Below, piece after piece: positions 33,294 through 42,814 of a DNA stretch of 64,000 nt (position 1 is the first letter of the stretch; each line of letters opens with the position of its first letter). Below the pieces are notes generated by a model. The model ran no database searches. It saw only the letters and a program-made list of their open reading frames with translations, and was not told where the DNA came from. Made by a program: the position numbers and the translations under genes. This stretch comes from Blastocatellia bacterium UBA7656 (GTDB lineage: Bacteria; Acidobacteriota; Blastocatellia; UBA7656): assembly GCA_002483445.1 (NCBI GenBank), contig DLHY01000155.1, positions 1-64,000 of the forward strand, given 5' to 3'.

Positions 33294-35021
33294 ATGAGAA
33301 TGACTATAGGAAGGAAAATCGCGGCTGGCTACGCGCTTGCTGTGACGGCTCTTTTGGTAATAGGAATAGTTCTCTACAACACGACGAGTCGTCTCACTGA
33401 ATCAGTCGAGCAGAGAGCACGCACATATCAGATGCTTGTCGGAATTGAGGAATCGCTGTCGGCCCTCAAGGACGCCGAGACCGGAAGCCGCGGATACACC
33501 ATCACGGGCGAGGAATCTTATGTCGAGCCTCATAACGAGACAGTCAGGGAAATCGCTCCGCTGATGAAAGAATTGAGGACGCTCACTGCTGATAATGACG
33601 CGCAGCAACGCAGGCTCGACGCCTTCGAGCCTCTGATTATGAAGAAACTGGATTGGGGAAAACAGACAATCGAACTTCGCAGGACGCGAGGCTTCGAAGC
33701 GGCAGCCCAGCAGATTCGCACCGGCCAGGGCAAAAAAATCATGGACGATTTGCGAACAGTAGCCGCAGAGATGGAGACGGCAGAAGACCTGCTGTTGAAG
33801 CAGAGAATTCAGGACGTGGAGGCAAACAGGCAGATGGCATTCTCGATAATCAAATACGGAATTTCATCAGCGATCATTTTAATGGCAGCGGTCGGCTTTT
33901 TTATCACAAGGAACATAACCGGCCCTGTGAATGAAATCGCCGCGCTGTCGGATCGAATAGCTGAAGGAGATTTGAGCGCAGACCCCCGCCAGTATGATCG
34001 CTCGGATGAAGTGGGCGCGCTTGCGCGAGCCTTCAGTCGGGCGATCAGTTATCAACGCGAGATGGCTCGCGCGGCGCACGAAATAGCATCGGGAAACCTT
34101 GCAGTCGAAATCAGCCCGCGCTCGGAAAAGGACACGCTCGGACGAGAATTGTCTTTGATGATCAGAAGCCTGAGAGACGTAAATAGCGAGGTGATGGAGG
34201 CGATAAACGTGTTGGCATCATCAGTGGGAGAGATACTTGCCGTTATCTCGCAGACGGCAGCAAGCTCTTCGGAAACGGCAGCGGCAGTAAGTGAGACCAG
34301 CACCACTATCGAAGAAGTCCGTCAGACTTCGCTCTTGTCGAGTCAGAAAGCGGGTTATGTGTCAGACTCCGCGCAGAAAGCCTCTCAGGTGGCGCAGGCC
34401 GGAAGGCAGACTATCGAAGAGTTGATCGAAGGAATGAACCGCGTTCGCGAACAGATGGAATCAATCGCGGCGAGCATAGTCAAACTCAGCGAGCAGAGCC
34501 AGACGATTGGCGAGATAAACGCGGCGGTGAGCGATCTGGCCGAGCAGTCGAATCTGCTTGCGGTCAACGCGGCGATAGAAGCGGCAAAAGCCGGAGAGCA
34601 GGGTAAAGGGTTCGCGGTCGTGGCCGGAGAGATAAGAATCCTTGCAGAAAGATCGAAGCAGGCGACCTCGCAGGTGAGGACGATCCTTCTGGATGTGCAG
34701 AGAGCCGTCAGCGCGGCGGTGATGGTGACAGAGCAGGGAAGCAAGGCGGTGGAATCTGGAATGAAGCAATCGGTCGTATCGGGAGAATCGATAAGGACGT
34801 TGGCCGACAGCATCTCGGAGTCAGCGCAGGCGGCCACTCAGATAGCGACATCGAGTCAGCAGCAGATAGTGGGGATGGAGCAGGTGGCGCAGGCTATGGA
34901 GAACATCAAGCAGGCGACCGCGCAAAACGCCGCCGGATGTCAGCAGGCGGAGTCGGCGGCGCGAAGCCTCAACGAGTTGGGACAGAAGCTCAGGCAAATG
35001 ATCGGGCGCTACAAGGTTTGA
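33294..35021 (+). CDS. methyl-accepting chemotaxis protein with CHASE3-type sensor
   Basis: 575 residues. TM1 (about 10-28), a periplasmic helical sensor of about 155 residues with DAETGSRGYTITGEESYVEP typical of CHASE3, TM2 (about 187-205), HAMP (about 206-260), then a long coiled coil with the signalling tip EQSNLLAVNAAIEAAKAGEQ. This tip contacts CheA and CheW. No C-terminal pentapeptide for CheR binding is seen; the chain ends MIGRYKV. It is the only receptor in the window. Two ATGs (33294, 33300) follow GGAGGCTGAAGG. Confidence 0.92.
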   Translation: MRMTIGRKIAAGYALAVTALLVIGIVLYNTTSRLTESVEQRARTYQMLVGIEESLSALKDAETGSRGYTITGEESYVEPHNETVREIAPLMKELRTLTADNDAQQRRLDAFEPLIMKKLDWGKQTIELRRTRGFEAAAQQIRTGQGKKIMDDLRTVAAEMETAEDLLLKQRIQDVEANRQMAFSIIKYGISSAIILMAAVGFFITRNITGPVNEIAALSDRIAEGDLSADPRQYDRSDEVGALARAFSRAISYQREMARAAHEIASGNLAVEISPRSEKDTLGRELSLMIRSLRDVNSEVMEAINVLASSVGEILAVISQTAASSSETAAAVSETSTTIEEVRQTSLLSSQKAGYVSDSAQKASQVAQAGRQTIEELIEGMNRVREQMESIAASIVKLSEQSQTIGEINAAVSDLAEQSNLLAVNAAIEAAKAGEQGKGFAVVAGEIRILAERSKQATSQVRTILLDVQRAVSAAVMVTEQGSKAVESGMKQSVVSGESIRTLADSISESAQAATQIATSSQQQIVGMEQVAQAMENIKQATAQNAAGCQQAESAARSLNELGQKLRQMIGRYKV

Positions 35022-35027
35022 TTTTTT

Positions 35028-37256
35028 ATGCCGAAAAACGATGAAGAATTTCTCGAACGTTTGCTGGCGACCTTCCGCGTCGAGGCGGACGAGCATATAA
35101 AAGCCATCACGGCGGGGCTGATCGATCTGGAAAAGAGTGATGCCAGCGACCGGCGAAAGGAGATCATCGAGATCGTTTTCCGCGAGGCTCACAGCCTCAA
35201 GGGCGCGGCCCGCGCGGTCAATCTTGCCGATATCGAAACTATCTGCCAGTCGATTGAAAGCGTGTTCGCTTCGCTCAAACGCGGAGAGGTCGCGCTCTCG
35301 CCCGATTCATTCGACGCGCTTCACCGGGCTGTAGACGCCGCGGCTCGGCTGCTTGAATCTTATGAGCCGGGGCCGCGAATAACTCGACTCGCCGCCGACC
35401 TCGATTCCATTATCAGCGGCTCGCCCACGGAGGCAAGACCTGCCGCAGAGCCGATTGCCCCAATCGAAGAAAAACCCCGTCTCGTTGATACGGTGAGAAT
35501 CGCGACCGCGAAACTCGATTCCCTGCTGCTTCAGGCCGAGGAAATGCTTTCGGCAAGGCAGGCAGCCATGCAGAGAGTCGCCGATATGCGCGAAATCAAT
35601 CAATCGCTGGCTGACTGGAAACGCGAACTTACCCGCATTGCTCCAGACGCCCGCGCGATCAGTCGCTCGATTGAACAGAGCGCACAGATAAAGCACAGGA
35701 GAAAGGACGATCCGCGCGTGGTGAAACTGCTCTCTTTCGTCGATCAGAGCGGCATCTTTTTCAAGTCTCTCGAAGGACGACTGTCAACCCTCATACGCGC
35801 CGCCGAAGCGGACAGCCACCTGCTCGGAGGCAGAACTGAAAATCTGCTCGAAGACATGAAAAAAGCATTGATGCTTCCTTTTTCGTCGCGGCTCGAAATG
35901 CTCCCCAAGATGGCGCGCGATCTGTCGCGCGATCAGGGCAAGGAAGCGCGCGTTATAGTCCGCGGGGAGGAGATAGAAATAGACCGGCGAATACTCGAAG
36001 AGATAAAAGACCCGCTCATTCATCTCCTGCGCAACTCGATAGACCACGGCATAGAGCCGCCGCCCGAGCGCGAGCGAAAAGGCAAATCGCGTCAGGGGAC
36101 TATCCTTGTGGCCGTTTCTCCGAAAGATAGAGGTAAAGTCGAACTCACTATCTCGGATGACGGATGCGGAGTCGATATACAAAAAGTGAAGGACGCGGCT
36201 ATCCGCCTCGGCGTTCTATCACGGGAAGAAGCTGAGACGAGCGACGAATCCTATATAGCTTCGCACATATTCAGATCGGGACTGTCGACCAGCCCTCTGA
36301 TCACCGACATTTCGGGCCGCGGGCTTGGGCTTGCCATCGTTATGGAAAAAGTGGAAAGGCTTGGAGGGAGAGTTGCGTTTCAAACCGTTCGCGACAGAGG
36401 GGTGAGCTTCACGATAACTCTTCCCGTCATGCTTTCGACTTTTCGCGGAGTGATCGTTCGAGCGGCTTCCGCGCTGTTCGTCTTTCCGACTTCGAGCGTC
36501 GAGCGGGTCGTAAGATTCAGGAGCGAGGATATACGCACGGTTGAAAATCGCGAGACGGCCCGCCTCAATGGAGAGCTTGTTTCCATAGTCCGACTCTCCG
36601 ACGCGCTGGGGCTTGCAGCGAGATCGGAGCCGGACGCGCGCGACCGGCTTCAGGCAGTCATCATTGCTGGCGACAGGCGAATAGCCTTCGCCGTAGATGA
36701 AGTCCTGCGCGAGCAGGATGTGCTGGTCAAGGGACTCGGTCGTCAGCTTGTGCGCGTGCCGAATATAGCGAGGGCGACGATTCTGGGAAGCGGCGAGGTC
36801 GTGCCGATACTCAACGTCGCAGACCTTGTGAAATCGGCTGCCCGCAGCGCAGGGGCCGCAAGGCGGGAAGCGATCAGGGAGGAAGAAAAAGATAAAAAGT
36901 CTGTGCTTGTGGTTGAAGATTCGATCACCGCGCGGACGCTCGTGGCAGGGATTCTGGAATCGTCAGGCTACAAGGTGACGACGGCTTTCGACGGGATAGA
37001 TGGATTGACCAAACTGCGAAGCGGGAATTTCGATCTCGTGGTGTCGGATGTCGATATGCCGAGGATGAACGGATTCGATCTGACGGCGAAGATAAGAGGC
37101 GACCGCAGGCTTGCTGATATGCCTGTGGTGCTGGTCACGGCTCTCGCGTCGCGCGAGGATCAGGAGCGCGGGATGGAAGCAGGGGCCAACGCCTACATAG
37201 TCAAAAGCGATTTCGATCAGAGCAATCTGCTCGAAGTCATAAGAAGATTGATTTGA
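35028..37256 (+). CDS. cheA: CheA histidine kinase with fused C-terminal receiver
   Basis: 742 residues. The Hpt domain carries the phospho-His in FREAHSLKGAARAV. A long helical region without a clear P2 domain follows, then the ATPase domain (LLRNSIDHGIEPP, ISDDGCGVD, SGRGLGLAIV), a CheW-like domain (about 465-600) and a receiver (VSDVDMPRMNGFDL) at about 622-740. CheA-REC fusions are typical of surface-motility and alternative chemosensory pathways. No separate CheY lies directly next to it, so the fused receiver, the Rcp1-like gene or the other receivers must serve as output. Confidence 0.93.
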   Translation: MPKNDEEFLERLLATFRVEADEHIKAITAGLIDLEKSDASDRRKEIIEIVFREAHSLKGAARAVNLADIETICQSIESVFASLKRGEVALSPDSFDALHRAVDAAARLLESYEPGPRITRLAADLDSIISGSPTEARPAAEPIAPIEEKPRLVDTVRIATAKLDSLLLQAEEMLSARQAAMQRVADMREINQSLADWKRELTRIAPDARAISRSIEQSAQIKHRRKDDPRVVKLLSFVDQSGIFFKSLEGRLSTLIRAAEADSHLLGGRTENLLEDMKKALMLPFSSRLEMLPKMARDLSRDQGKEARVIVRGEEIEIDRRILEEIKDPLIHLLRNSIDHGIEPPPERERKGKSRQGTILVAVSPKDRGKVELTISDDGCGVDIQKVKDAAIRLGVLSREEAETSDESYIASHIFRSGLSTSPLITDISGRGLGLAIVMEKVERLGGRVAFQTVRDRGVSFTITLPVMLSTFRGVIVRAASALFVFPTSSVERVVRFRSEDIRTVENRETARLNGELVSIVRLSDALGLAARSEPDARDRLQAVIIAGDRRIAFAVDEVLREQDVLVKGLGRQLVRVPNIARATILGSGEVVPILNVADLVKSAARSAGAARREAIREEEKDKKSVLVVEDSITARTLVAGILESSGYKVTTAFDGIDGLTKLRSGNFDLVVSDVDMPRMNGFDLTAKIRGDRRLADMPVVLVTALASREDQERGMEAGANAYIVKSDFDQSNLLEVIRRLI

Positions 37257-37388
37257 ACGAGGGCCTTTGATGTGGAACGGGCTGCTCGGCATGTACTGAG
37301 TAGTCGCATGGAAGAATGAAAGCCGGGAGCCGGAATCCAATCTCAGAATGCGCGCGCACTTTCTGACTCCAGACTCCAGACTCTCGAC

Positions 37389-37442
37389 TTTTCTAAGGAG
37401 TCTTCCCTGTCGCCAGTGACGACGCCCTGAAAAGATGAAAAG
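37389..37442 (+). repeat. 54-base direct repeat, copy 1
   Basis: TTTTCTAAGGAGTCTTCCCT and the following GACGACGCCCTGAAAAGATG match copy 2 at 37527-37580 with few changes. Each copy begins with a ribosome-site-like GGAG and contains a seven-codon frame ending in TGA. Confidence 0.7.
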
Positions 37443-37454
37443 GGCTGCGTCCGA

Positions 37455-37526
37455 TGTCCGACAAGCTGCCAGCTTGTCGTTGCCGCCCGACTGCCAGCCC
37501 TCGACAAGCTGGCAGCTTGTCGGACA
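37455..37526. repeat. 25-bp perfect inverted repeat with 22-base loop
   Basis: TGTCCGACAAGCTGCCAGCT at 37455-37474 continues five bases further; the whole 25-base arm is repeated as its exact reverse complement at 37502-37526. Each arm is also an internal hairpin (ACAAGCTgccAGCTTGT). It is the best preserved member of the GGCTGCCAGCC family. Confidence 0.85.
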
Positions 37527-37580
37527 TTTTCTGAGGAGTCTTCCATGCCGTCAGAGACGACGCCCTGAAAGTATGAAAAA
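37527..37580 (+). repeat. 54-base direct repeat, copy 2, with a mini-frame
   Basis: TTTTCTGAGGAGTCTTCC is followed by ATGCCGTCAGAGACGACGCC, a seven-codon frame (MPSETTP, 37545-37568) with a well spaced Shine-Dalgarno. Tandem GGACTCTC/GACTCTC-like units continue to 37636. Confidence 0.7.
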
Positions 37581-37651
37581 CAATCGAGGGTTCGGACTCT
37601 CAAGACTCTCCGAACTCTCCAGACTCTATAGACTTTTACTGAGGAGGCAAG

Positions 37652-38692
37652 GTGATCAGGGTTCTTGTGGTGGATGATTCGCCCGTGATGCGCGATTTTC
37701 TCGTCCGCCTTCTGTGCGCCGATCCTGAAGTGGAAGTCGTCTCGACGGCGCGCGATGGCGAAGAAGCCGTCGAACTTGCTCTCCGCCACCGCCCGCACGT
37801 CATCACGATGGATGTCAATATGCCGAACATGAACGGATACGAAGCCACGCGAAAAATCATGGAAACCGTTCCCACTCCCATCGTTATTGTGACCGGCGGC
37901 GTAGATACGAAAGCTGTGGCGACGACTTTTCACGCGATGGAAGCGGGAGCCTTGATGGTGTTGCCGATGCCCGTCGGCGCAGGACACCCGGATCACGAAG
38001 CGATGGCGCGCGACCTGGCGCTGAACGTGAAACTGATGAGCGAGGTCAAAGTGGTGAGGCGTCGCCCGCGCGCTGCCAAAGCGCAACTGCCAGCCGCGCC
38101 TCCGGCAATCGAGCGGGCCGCCCCGCAGGTTCAGATCATTGCAATGGGCGCGTCGACTGGCGGGCCTATAGTGATTCATACTATCCTTTCGAAGCTCCCC
38201 GGAAATTTCCCGCTCCCTCTCCTGATAGTTCAGCACATGGCCCCCGGATTCGTTGCCGGGTTTGCCGAGTGGCTGACTGAATCGACCCGGTTCCCCGTTC
38301 ATGTCGCGCAGGATGGGGAATTGATGTTGTCGGGCCGCGCCTACCTGGCCCCCGACTCTTTCCAGATGGGCGTGGGTCTCGGATACAGAATAAGACTCAA
38401 AGACGACGAAGCTGAGAATGGATTGCGTCCGTCGGTTTCCTATCTCTTCCGCTCGGTGGCTGAGGCTTTCGGCAGGGATGCCGCCGGAGTGTTGCTCACA
38501 GGGATGGGACGGGATGGAGCAGCGGAGTTGAAACTGATGCGGGATCGGGGAGCCATAACCTTTGCGCAGGATCAGTTTTCTTCAATCGTGCATGGGATGC
38601 CGGGAGAAGCGATACGTCTCGGCGCGGCGACCCGCGTGCTTGCCCCCGAAAGGATAGCTGAAGAACTTGCCCGCCTTGCGCATAGACAATGA
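37652..38692 (+). CDS. cheB: protein-glutamate methylesterase CheB
   Basis: 346 residues, GTG start with GAGGAGGCAAG upstream. The receiver domain (MDVNMPNMNGYEAT) is followed by a methylesterase domain with the triad Ser in GASTGGP, His in VQHMAPGF and Asp in GMGRDGA. It removes methyl groups from the MCP when phosphorylated by CheA, closing the adaptation loop with CheR. All catalytic residues are present. Confidence 0.94.
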   Translation: MIRVLVVDDSPVMRDFLVRLLCADPEVEVVSTARDGEEAVELALRHRPHVITMDVNMPNMNGYEATRKIMETVPTPIVIVTGGVDTKAVATTFHAMEAGALMVLPMPVGAGHPDHEAMARDLALNVKLMSEVKVVRRRPRAAKAQLPAAPPAIERAAPQVQIIAMGASTGGPIVIHTILSKLPGNFPLPLLIVQHMAPGFVAGFAEWLTESTRFPVHVAQDGELMLSGRAYLAPDSFQMGVGLGYRIRLKDDEAENGLRPSVSYLFRSVAEAFGRDAAGVLLTGMGRDGAAELKLMRDRGAITFAQDQFSSIVHGMPGEAIRLGAATRVLAPERIAEELARLAHRQ

Positions 38693-38704
38693 ACAGAGGT
38701 CCGT

Positions 38705-40153
38705 ATGATCGATGAGGGAGCAAATGCTGTCAGCATACTCGTGGTCGAAGACAGTCCGACGCAGGCCGAAAGGCTAATGCACATTCTTGAGCGCCAGGGC
38801 TACGGGGTCTCCTCGGCCCGCAACGGACGAGAAGCTCTTGAGAGCCTGAAGCGGCGAAGAGTAGATGTAGTGATAAGCGATGTGATGATGCCTGAGATGG
38901 ACGGCTTCGAACTATGCCGCGCGCTGAGATCGGATGAATATCTGCGCTCTATTCCGGTCATCCTGGCCACTTCGCTCTCCGACCCTCAAGACGTGCTGCG
39001 CGGGCTTGAAGCGGGAGCGGACAACTTCATCGTCAAGCCTTATGATGAAAGCCTGTTGCTTGCGCGCCTCCGGCACCTTCTGGCAAACGATTGGGTAAAA
39101 GAGAGCGAGAAACTGGATGCGGGGTCGAGCATTTTCTTAGGCGGGCGCAAGTACAGCATTACTTCCAATCGCCTGCAGATTCTCAACCTTCTGCTTTCGA
39201 CCTACGAAGCGGCGATGCAGAAGAACCGCGAACTGATCGAGGCGCAAAAGGAACTCAGGGCGTTCAACCAGAGACTGGAGAAGACAGTCGAAGAGCGGAC
39301 GGCGAAACTGCGCGCGGAAATAATCGAACGTCATCGAGCCGAAGAGGAAATAAGAAAGCTCAACTCAGCTCTCGAACACAGAGTCGCCGAGCGAACCGGG
39401 CAGTTGGAAACCGCGAACAGGGAGCTTGAATCGTTTTCTTATTCAGTAAGCCATGACCTGCGCGCGCCGCTCCGCCACATCGATGGATTCGTCAAGATGC
39501 TCATCAAACGCGAGGGCGGAAAACTGGACGAAACATCAGAGCGATATTTGAAGACGATTTCAGATGCGACCGTGAAGATGGGAAGGCTCATAGATGATCT
39601 GCTGATGCTTTCGCGCACATCCCGCAAGGAACTTCAGACCGAACAGGTCAACTTCGACCGCCTGCTTGAAGATGTCGAACACGAGATAGCCCCTTTAAGA
39701 GTCGGGCGGCAAATCGAATTGAAGAAGCGCCGCTTGCCTCAAGTCGAGGCCGATCCCGATCTGCTCAGAATAGTTCTGGTCAATCTGCTGTCGAACTCCA
39801 TCAAATACACTGCGCCGCGCGATGTGGCGAGTATAGAAATCGGAGTGACAGAGGAACAGAAAGACGAGACGGTTTTCTTCGTCCGCGATAACGGCGTGGG
39901 CTTCGATATGAGGTATGCGCATAAACTGTTCGGAGTGTTTCAACGGCTGCACGGCGATCATGAATTCGAAGGAACAGGAATCGGGCTTGCGACGGTTCAG
40001 CGAATCATCCACCGTCACGGCGGGAGAGTATGGGCTGAAGGCGAACCTGACCGGGGAGCGACTTTCTATTTCACTCTGAGGGTGAATGCGACCCGCGTTT
40101 CCCTCGCAGATGAGATGAGAGAGGGCGTCATTGAACAAGGGGGAGAGCGATGA
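38705..40153 (+). CDS. receiver-histidine kinase (REC-HisKA-HATPase)
   Basis: 482 residues. N-terminal receiver (ISDVMMPEMDGFEL), a FLGGRKYSITSNRLQIL linker seen in other REC-kinases of this type, a coiled coil (150-245), phytochrome-type HisKA (FSYSVSHDLRAPLRHIDGF) and ATPase (VNLLSNSIKYT, GTGIGLATV). It is soluble and probably converts phosphorylation from CheA into kinase activity. It overlaps the next gene by four bases (ATGA), so both are made together. Confidence 0.9.
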   Translation: MIDEGANAVSILVVEDSPTQAERLMHILERQGYGVSSARNGREALESLKRRRVDVVISDVMMPEMDGFELCRALRSDEYLRSIPVILATSLSDPQDVLRGLEAGADNFIVKPYDESLLLARLRHLLANDWVKESEKLDAGSSIFLGGRKYSITSNRLQILNLLLSTYEAAMQKNRELIEAQKELRAFNQRLEKTVEERTAKLRAEIIERHRAEEEIRKLNSALEHRVAERTGQLETANRELESFSYSVSHDLRAPLRHIDGFVKMLIKREGGKLDETSERYLKTISDATVKMGRLIDDLLMLSRTSRKELQTEQVNFDRLLEDVEHEIAPLRVGRQIELKKRRLPQVEADPDLLRIVLVNLLSNSIKYTAPRDVASIEIGVTEEQKDETVFFVRDNGVGFDMRYAHKLFGVFQRLHGDHEFEGTGIGLATVQRIIHRHGGRVWAEGEPDRGATFYFTLRVNATRVSLADEMREGVIEQGGER

Positions 40154-42132
40154 CAGACAAACTCAACATACTTTTTCTTGAGGACAACCTTCTTGATGCT
40201 GAACTGGAGGTCGCCGCTCTCGAAGAATTCGGGATCGAATGCGTATGGGAGAGAGTCGATAATCGCGAAGATTTCCTGCAACACATCGAGCGCGGCTACG
40301 ACCTGATCATCGCCGATCACAGCCTGCCGTCGTTTGACGGGATTACGGCTGTCAGTCTGCTTCGCCAGCGCGGCTGCGACACTCCGCTGATTCTCGTTTC
40401 AGGAACCGTAGGCGAGGAGGTGGCCATCGATAGCCTCAAGGCGGGAGCTACGGATTATGTGCTGAAAGATCGGCTGGCCCGGCTCGGCCCTGTCGTCCGT
40501 CGCGCGCTCCGCGAACACGAAGAGCAAAGGCAGCGCCGAGAGGCTGAAGAATCGCTCAGGGAATCGCAGCGAAAATACGAAGACCTGGTCAACTCCATGG
40601 AAGGGATCGTATGGGAATGCAATGCCGAGACATTCGAATTCAGTTTCGTCAGCCGACAGGCCGAACGACTCCTGGGCTACCCTGTAGATCAATGGCTTGC
40701 AAGCCCGAACTTCTGGCCCGACCATCTGCACTGTGATGATCGCCAGTGGGTGGTCCAGACCTGCAAACAGGCAACGCTTGAGAGGCGCAACCACGAATTC
40801 GAATACCGAATGATCGCCGCCGACGGGCGGGAGGTCTGGCTCAGAGACATAGTGTCAGTGGCCGCCGATCACGGCCATCCGATCACGGCGCGCGGCGTGA
40901 TGATCGATATCACCCATCGCAAGAAGGTTGAAGAGGAGAGAAAGCAACTCGAAGAACAGTTGCTTCAGGCCCAGAAGATGGAATCCATAGGCCGTCTTGC
41001 CGGAGGGGTGGCTCACGATTTCAACAACCTGTTGACGGCCATCATCGGTTACAGCCAGTTGATGCTCGCGCGCATGGGCGATGAAGCGTCTTTTCGCAGA
41101 GAGGCCGAGGAGATAATGCGCGCGGGCCAGAGAGCCGCTTCTCTGACTTCACAACTCCTCGCCTTCAGCCGTCGCCAGAAACTCGAAAGAAAAGTCATCA
41201 GCATTAATGACACGATCAACAATGTGATAAGGATGCTTTGCCGCATTATCGGAGAAGATATCGATGTAGATGTTCAAACCCGCGCCGGAGAGCCGGTCAT
41301 TTTCGCCGATCTGTCTCAGATCGAACAGGTGCTGTTGAACCTTGCCGTCAATGCGCGCGATGCGATGCCTGGGGGCGGGAGTCTTATGATAGAGACTGAC
41401 AACGTGGAGCTTGATGACGATCTGTGCCGTAGAAATCTATGGGCGAAGGCGGGTCGTTTCGTGCGCCTCGCGGTTTCAGATACCGGCACAGGGATGGATC
41501 AGGAAATTCTCAAGCGCGTCTTCGAACCTTTCTTCACTACGAAGGATAGCGGCAAGGGAACGGGACTGGGATTATCGGTCGTCTATGGAGTCGTTCAACA
41601 GCACGACGGGTTGATAAACGTCCACAGCGAGCCGGGACGCGGAACCCGCTTCGAAGTTTATTTCCCTCTGCATGGCGAGGCGACCGAAAAAGAGCCGGAT
41701 GAAGAGTCGCTTCCTGCGCGCGGCGGGAAAGAGACGATCCTCGTGGCTGAAGACGAGGAATCGCTGCAAAACCTCACGCGAAAGATACTGTCGAAACTCG
41801 GCTACAGGGTTTTGATGGCGCGCGACGGCGCTGAGGCTCTTGAGATTATCGAAACCGGTGGCGCGGAGATTGATCTTTTGATACTCGACATGGTGATGCC
41901 GCGAATGAGCGGGCGCGAGGTCTATCTCAGGTTGCGCGCGGCGGGAAGCGACATCCCCGTGATTTTTATGACCGGCTATTCGGCTGATATGGTCGACACC
42001 GTCTTCGTCGAAACCGTCGGCGCTCCGTTTCTTCGCAAGCCTTACGACATCAACCAACTGGGCAATCACGTGCGCAGCGCGCTCGATCAGAATCGAGGGT
42101 CTGGCGGAAAGACAGCCAAGCCTATTGCCTGA
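40150..42132 (+). CDS. hybrid histidine kinase REC-PAS-HisKA-HATPase-REC (second copy)
   Basis: 660 residues with the same order as 28673-30595: receiver (ADHSLPSFDGI), PAS with a PAC segment (about 145-270), HisKA (GGVAHDFNNLLTAIIGYSQ), ATPase and C-terminal receiver (LDMVMPRMSGREV). VSGTVGEEVAIDSLKAGATD is almost the same as in the first hybrid, so the two are paralogues that now bracket the cluster. Its 3' end overlaps the convergent YceI gene by 11 bases. Confidence 0.9.
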   Translation: MTDKLNILFLEDNLLDAELEVAALEEFGIECVWERVDNREDFLQHIERGYDLIIADHSLPSFDGITAVSLLRQRGCDTPLILVSGTVGEEVAIDSLKAGATDYVLKDRLARLGPVVRRALREHEEQRQRREAEESLRESQRKYEDLVNSMEGIVWECNAETFEFSFVSRQAERLLGYPVDQWLASPNFWPDHLHCDDRQWVVQTCKQATLERRNHEFEYRMIAADGREVWLRDIVSVAADHGHPITARGVMIDITHRKKVEEERKQLEEQLLQAQKMESIGRLAGGVAHDFNNLLTAIIGYSQLMLARMGDEASFRREAEEIMRAGQRAASLTSQLLAFSRRQKLERKVISINDTINNVIRMLCRIIGEDIDVDVQTRAGEPVIFADLSQIEQVLLNLAVNARDAMPGGGSLMIETDNVELDDDLCRRNLWAKAGRFVRLAVSDTGTGMDQEILKRVFEPFFTTKDSGKGTGLGLSVVYGVVQQHDGLINVHSEPGRGTRFEVYFPLHGEATEKEPDEESLPARGGKETILVAEDEESLQNLTRKILSKLGYRVLMARDGAEALEIIETGGAEIDLLILDMVMPRMSGREVYLRLRAAGSDIPVIFMTGYSADMVDTVFVETVGAPFLRKPYDINQLGNHVRSALDQNRGSGGKTAKPIA

Positions 42133-42814
42133 TGGCCACTATGTCGAATGTGAATTTGATCTCGTCCTTGACCTTTACCGTCCCTCCTGCCACCGAGACG
42201 GGCGTTATCTTGTAGTCGGTCTGTTTGAGAGCGAAGCTGCCCGTCGCGCGCATAAGGTTATCGCCAAAATCGATGCGCGAGACTATGTGGACAGCGCCCG
42301 TGACTCCGTGCAGCGCAAGGTCGCCCCTTATGTTCGCAGTGTAGTTTCCTTCGCCCTTTTTCTCCGACTCGGTTTGAGTGGACTTGAAGACGATTTCAGG
42401 GTACTTCGAAGTCTCAAGCACCTGATTGCGCATGGTCGCTTCGATCTCCCGTCGGTCGCTGTCGCTGACTTTATCGATGACGGCGAGAGAATCCGACTTT
42501 ATAGTGAGTTGAAGCGAAGCGGGGGAGAGCGAGCCGGGCGTTATCAGAGCTTCGCCCGAAAAATCGCGAATCTGAATCGTGTGATCATGCGCGAACATTT
42601 TGAAAATCCCGGAACGAAAAACCTGAACTATGAAGCGGCTCTTCCCCGAATCGATTCTGTAGCGAAGCGAAGGCGCGGCGGGCAACGATGCCGCGTCGTT
42701 TGAGGGCGGCTGTATTGCCGCTTCCGTGTAATGGTTCGAGCCTGCGAGCGAAAGCAAAAGGCAGATGGCAGCGGCTGCGAGGGTGACGGACAAAATGACA
42801 GGGCGCTTTTTCAT
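42122..42814 (-). CDS. YceI-family periplasmic lipocalin-like protein
   Basis: 230 residues, with AAGGAGAAATCTTTC before the ATG. A signal peptide (VILSVTLAAAAICLLLSLAG) precedes a YceI barrel: RYRIDSGKSRF, SGIFKMFAHDHTI, VLETSKYPEIVFKS and GDLALHGVTGAV. YceI barrels bind long isoprenoids or amphiphiles in the periplasm; the family has no known enzymatic activity. Convergent with, and overlapping, the last kinase of the cluster. Confidence 0.9.
   Translation of the reverse strand: MKKRPVILSVTLAAAAICLLLSLAGSNHYTEAAIQPPSNDAASLPAAPSLRYRIDSGKSRFIVQVFRSGIFKMFAHDHTIQIRDFSGEALITPGSLSPASLQLTIKSDSLAVIDKVSDSDRREIEATMRNQVLETSKYPEIVFKSTQTESEKKGEGNYTANIRGDLALHGVTGAVHIVSRIDFGDNLMRATGSFALKQTDYKITPVSVAGGTVKVKDEIKFTFDIVAIRQ

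Larger units (their letters stand above)
37257..37651. other. 395-base repeat-filled gap between cheA and cheB
   Basis: Apart from the repeats listed separately, it holds short tandem units (GACTCCAGACTCCAGACTCT at 37365-37385 and ACTCTCC-type units at 37597-37632). No protein gene is supported. The last GAGGAGGCAAG is the cheB ribosome site. Confidence 0.6.

Noticed and set aside
37343..38302. 319-codon frame opposite cheB
   Set aside because: Covers intergenic repeats and the cheB receiver in antisense; no motif.
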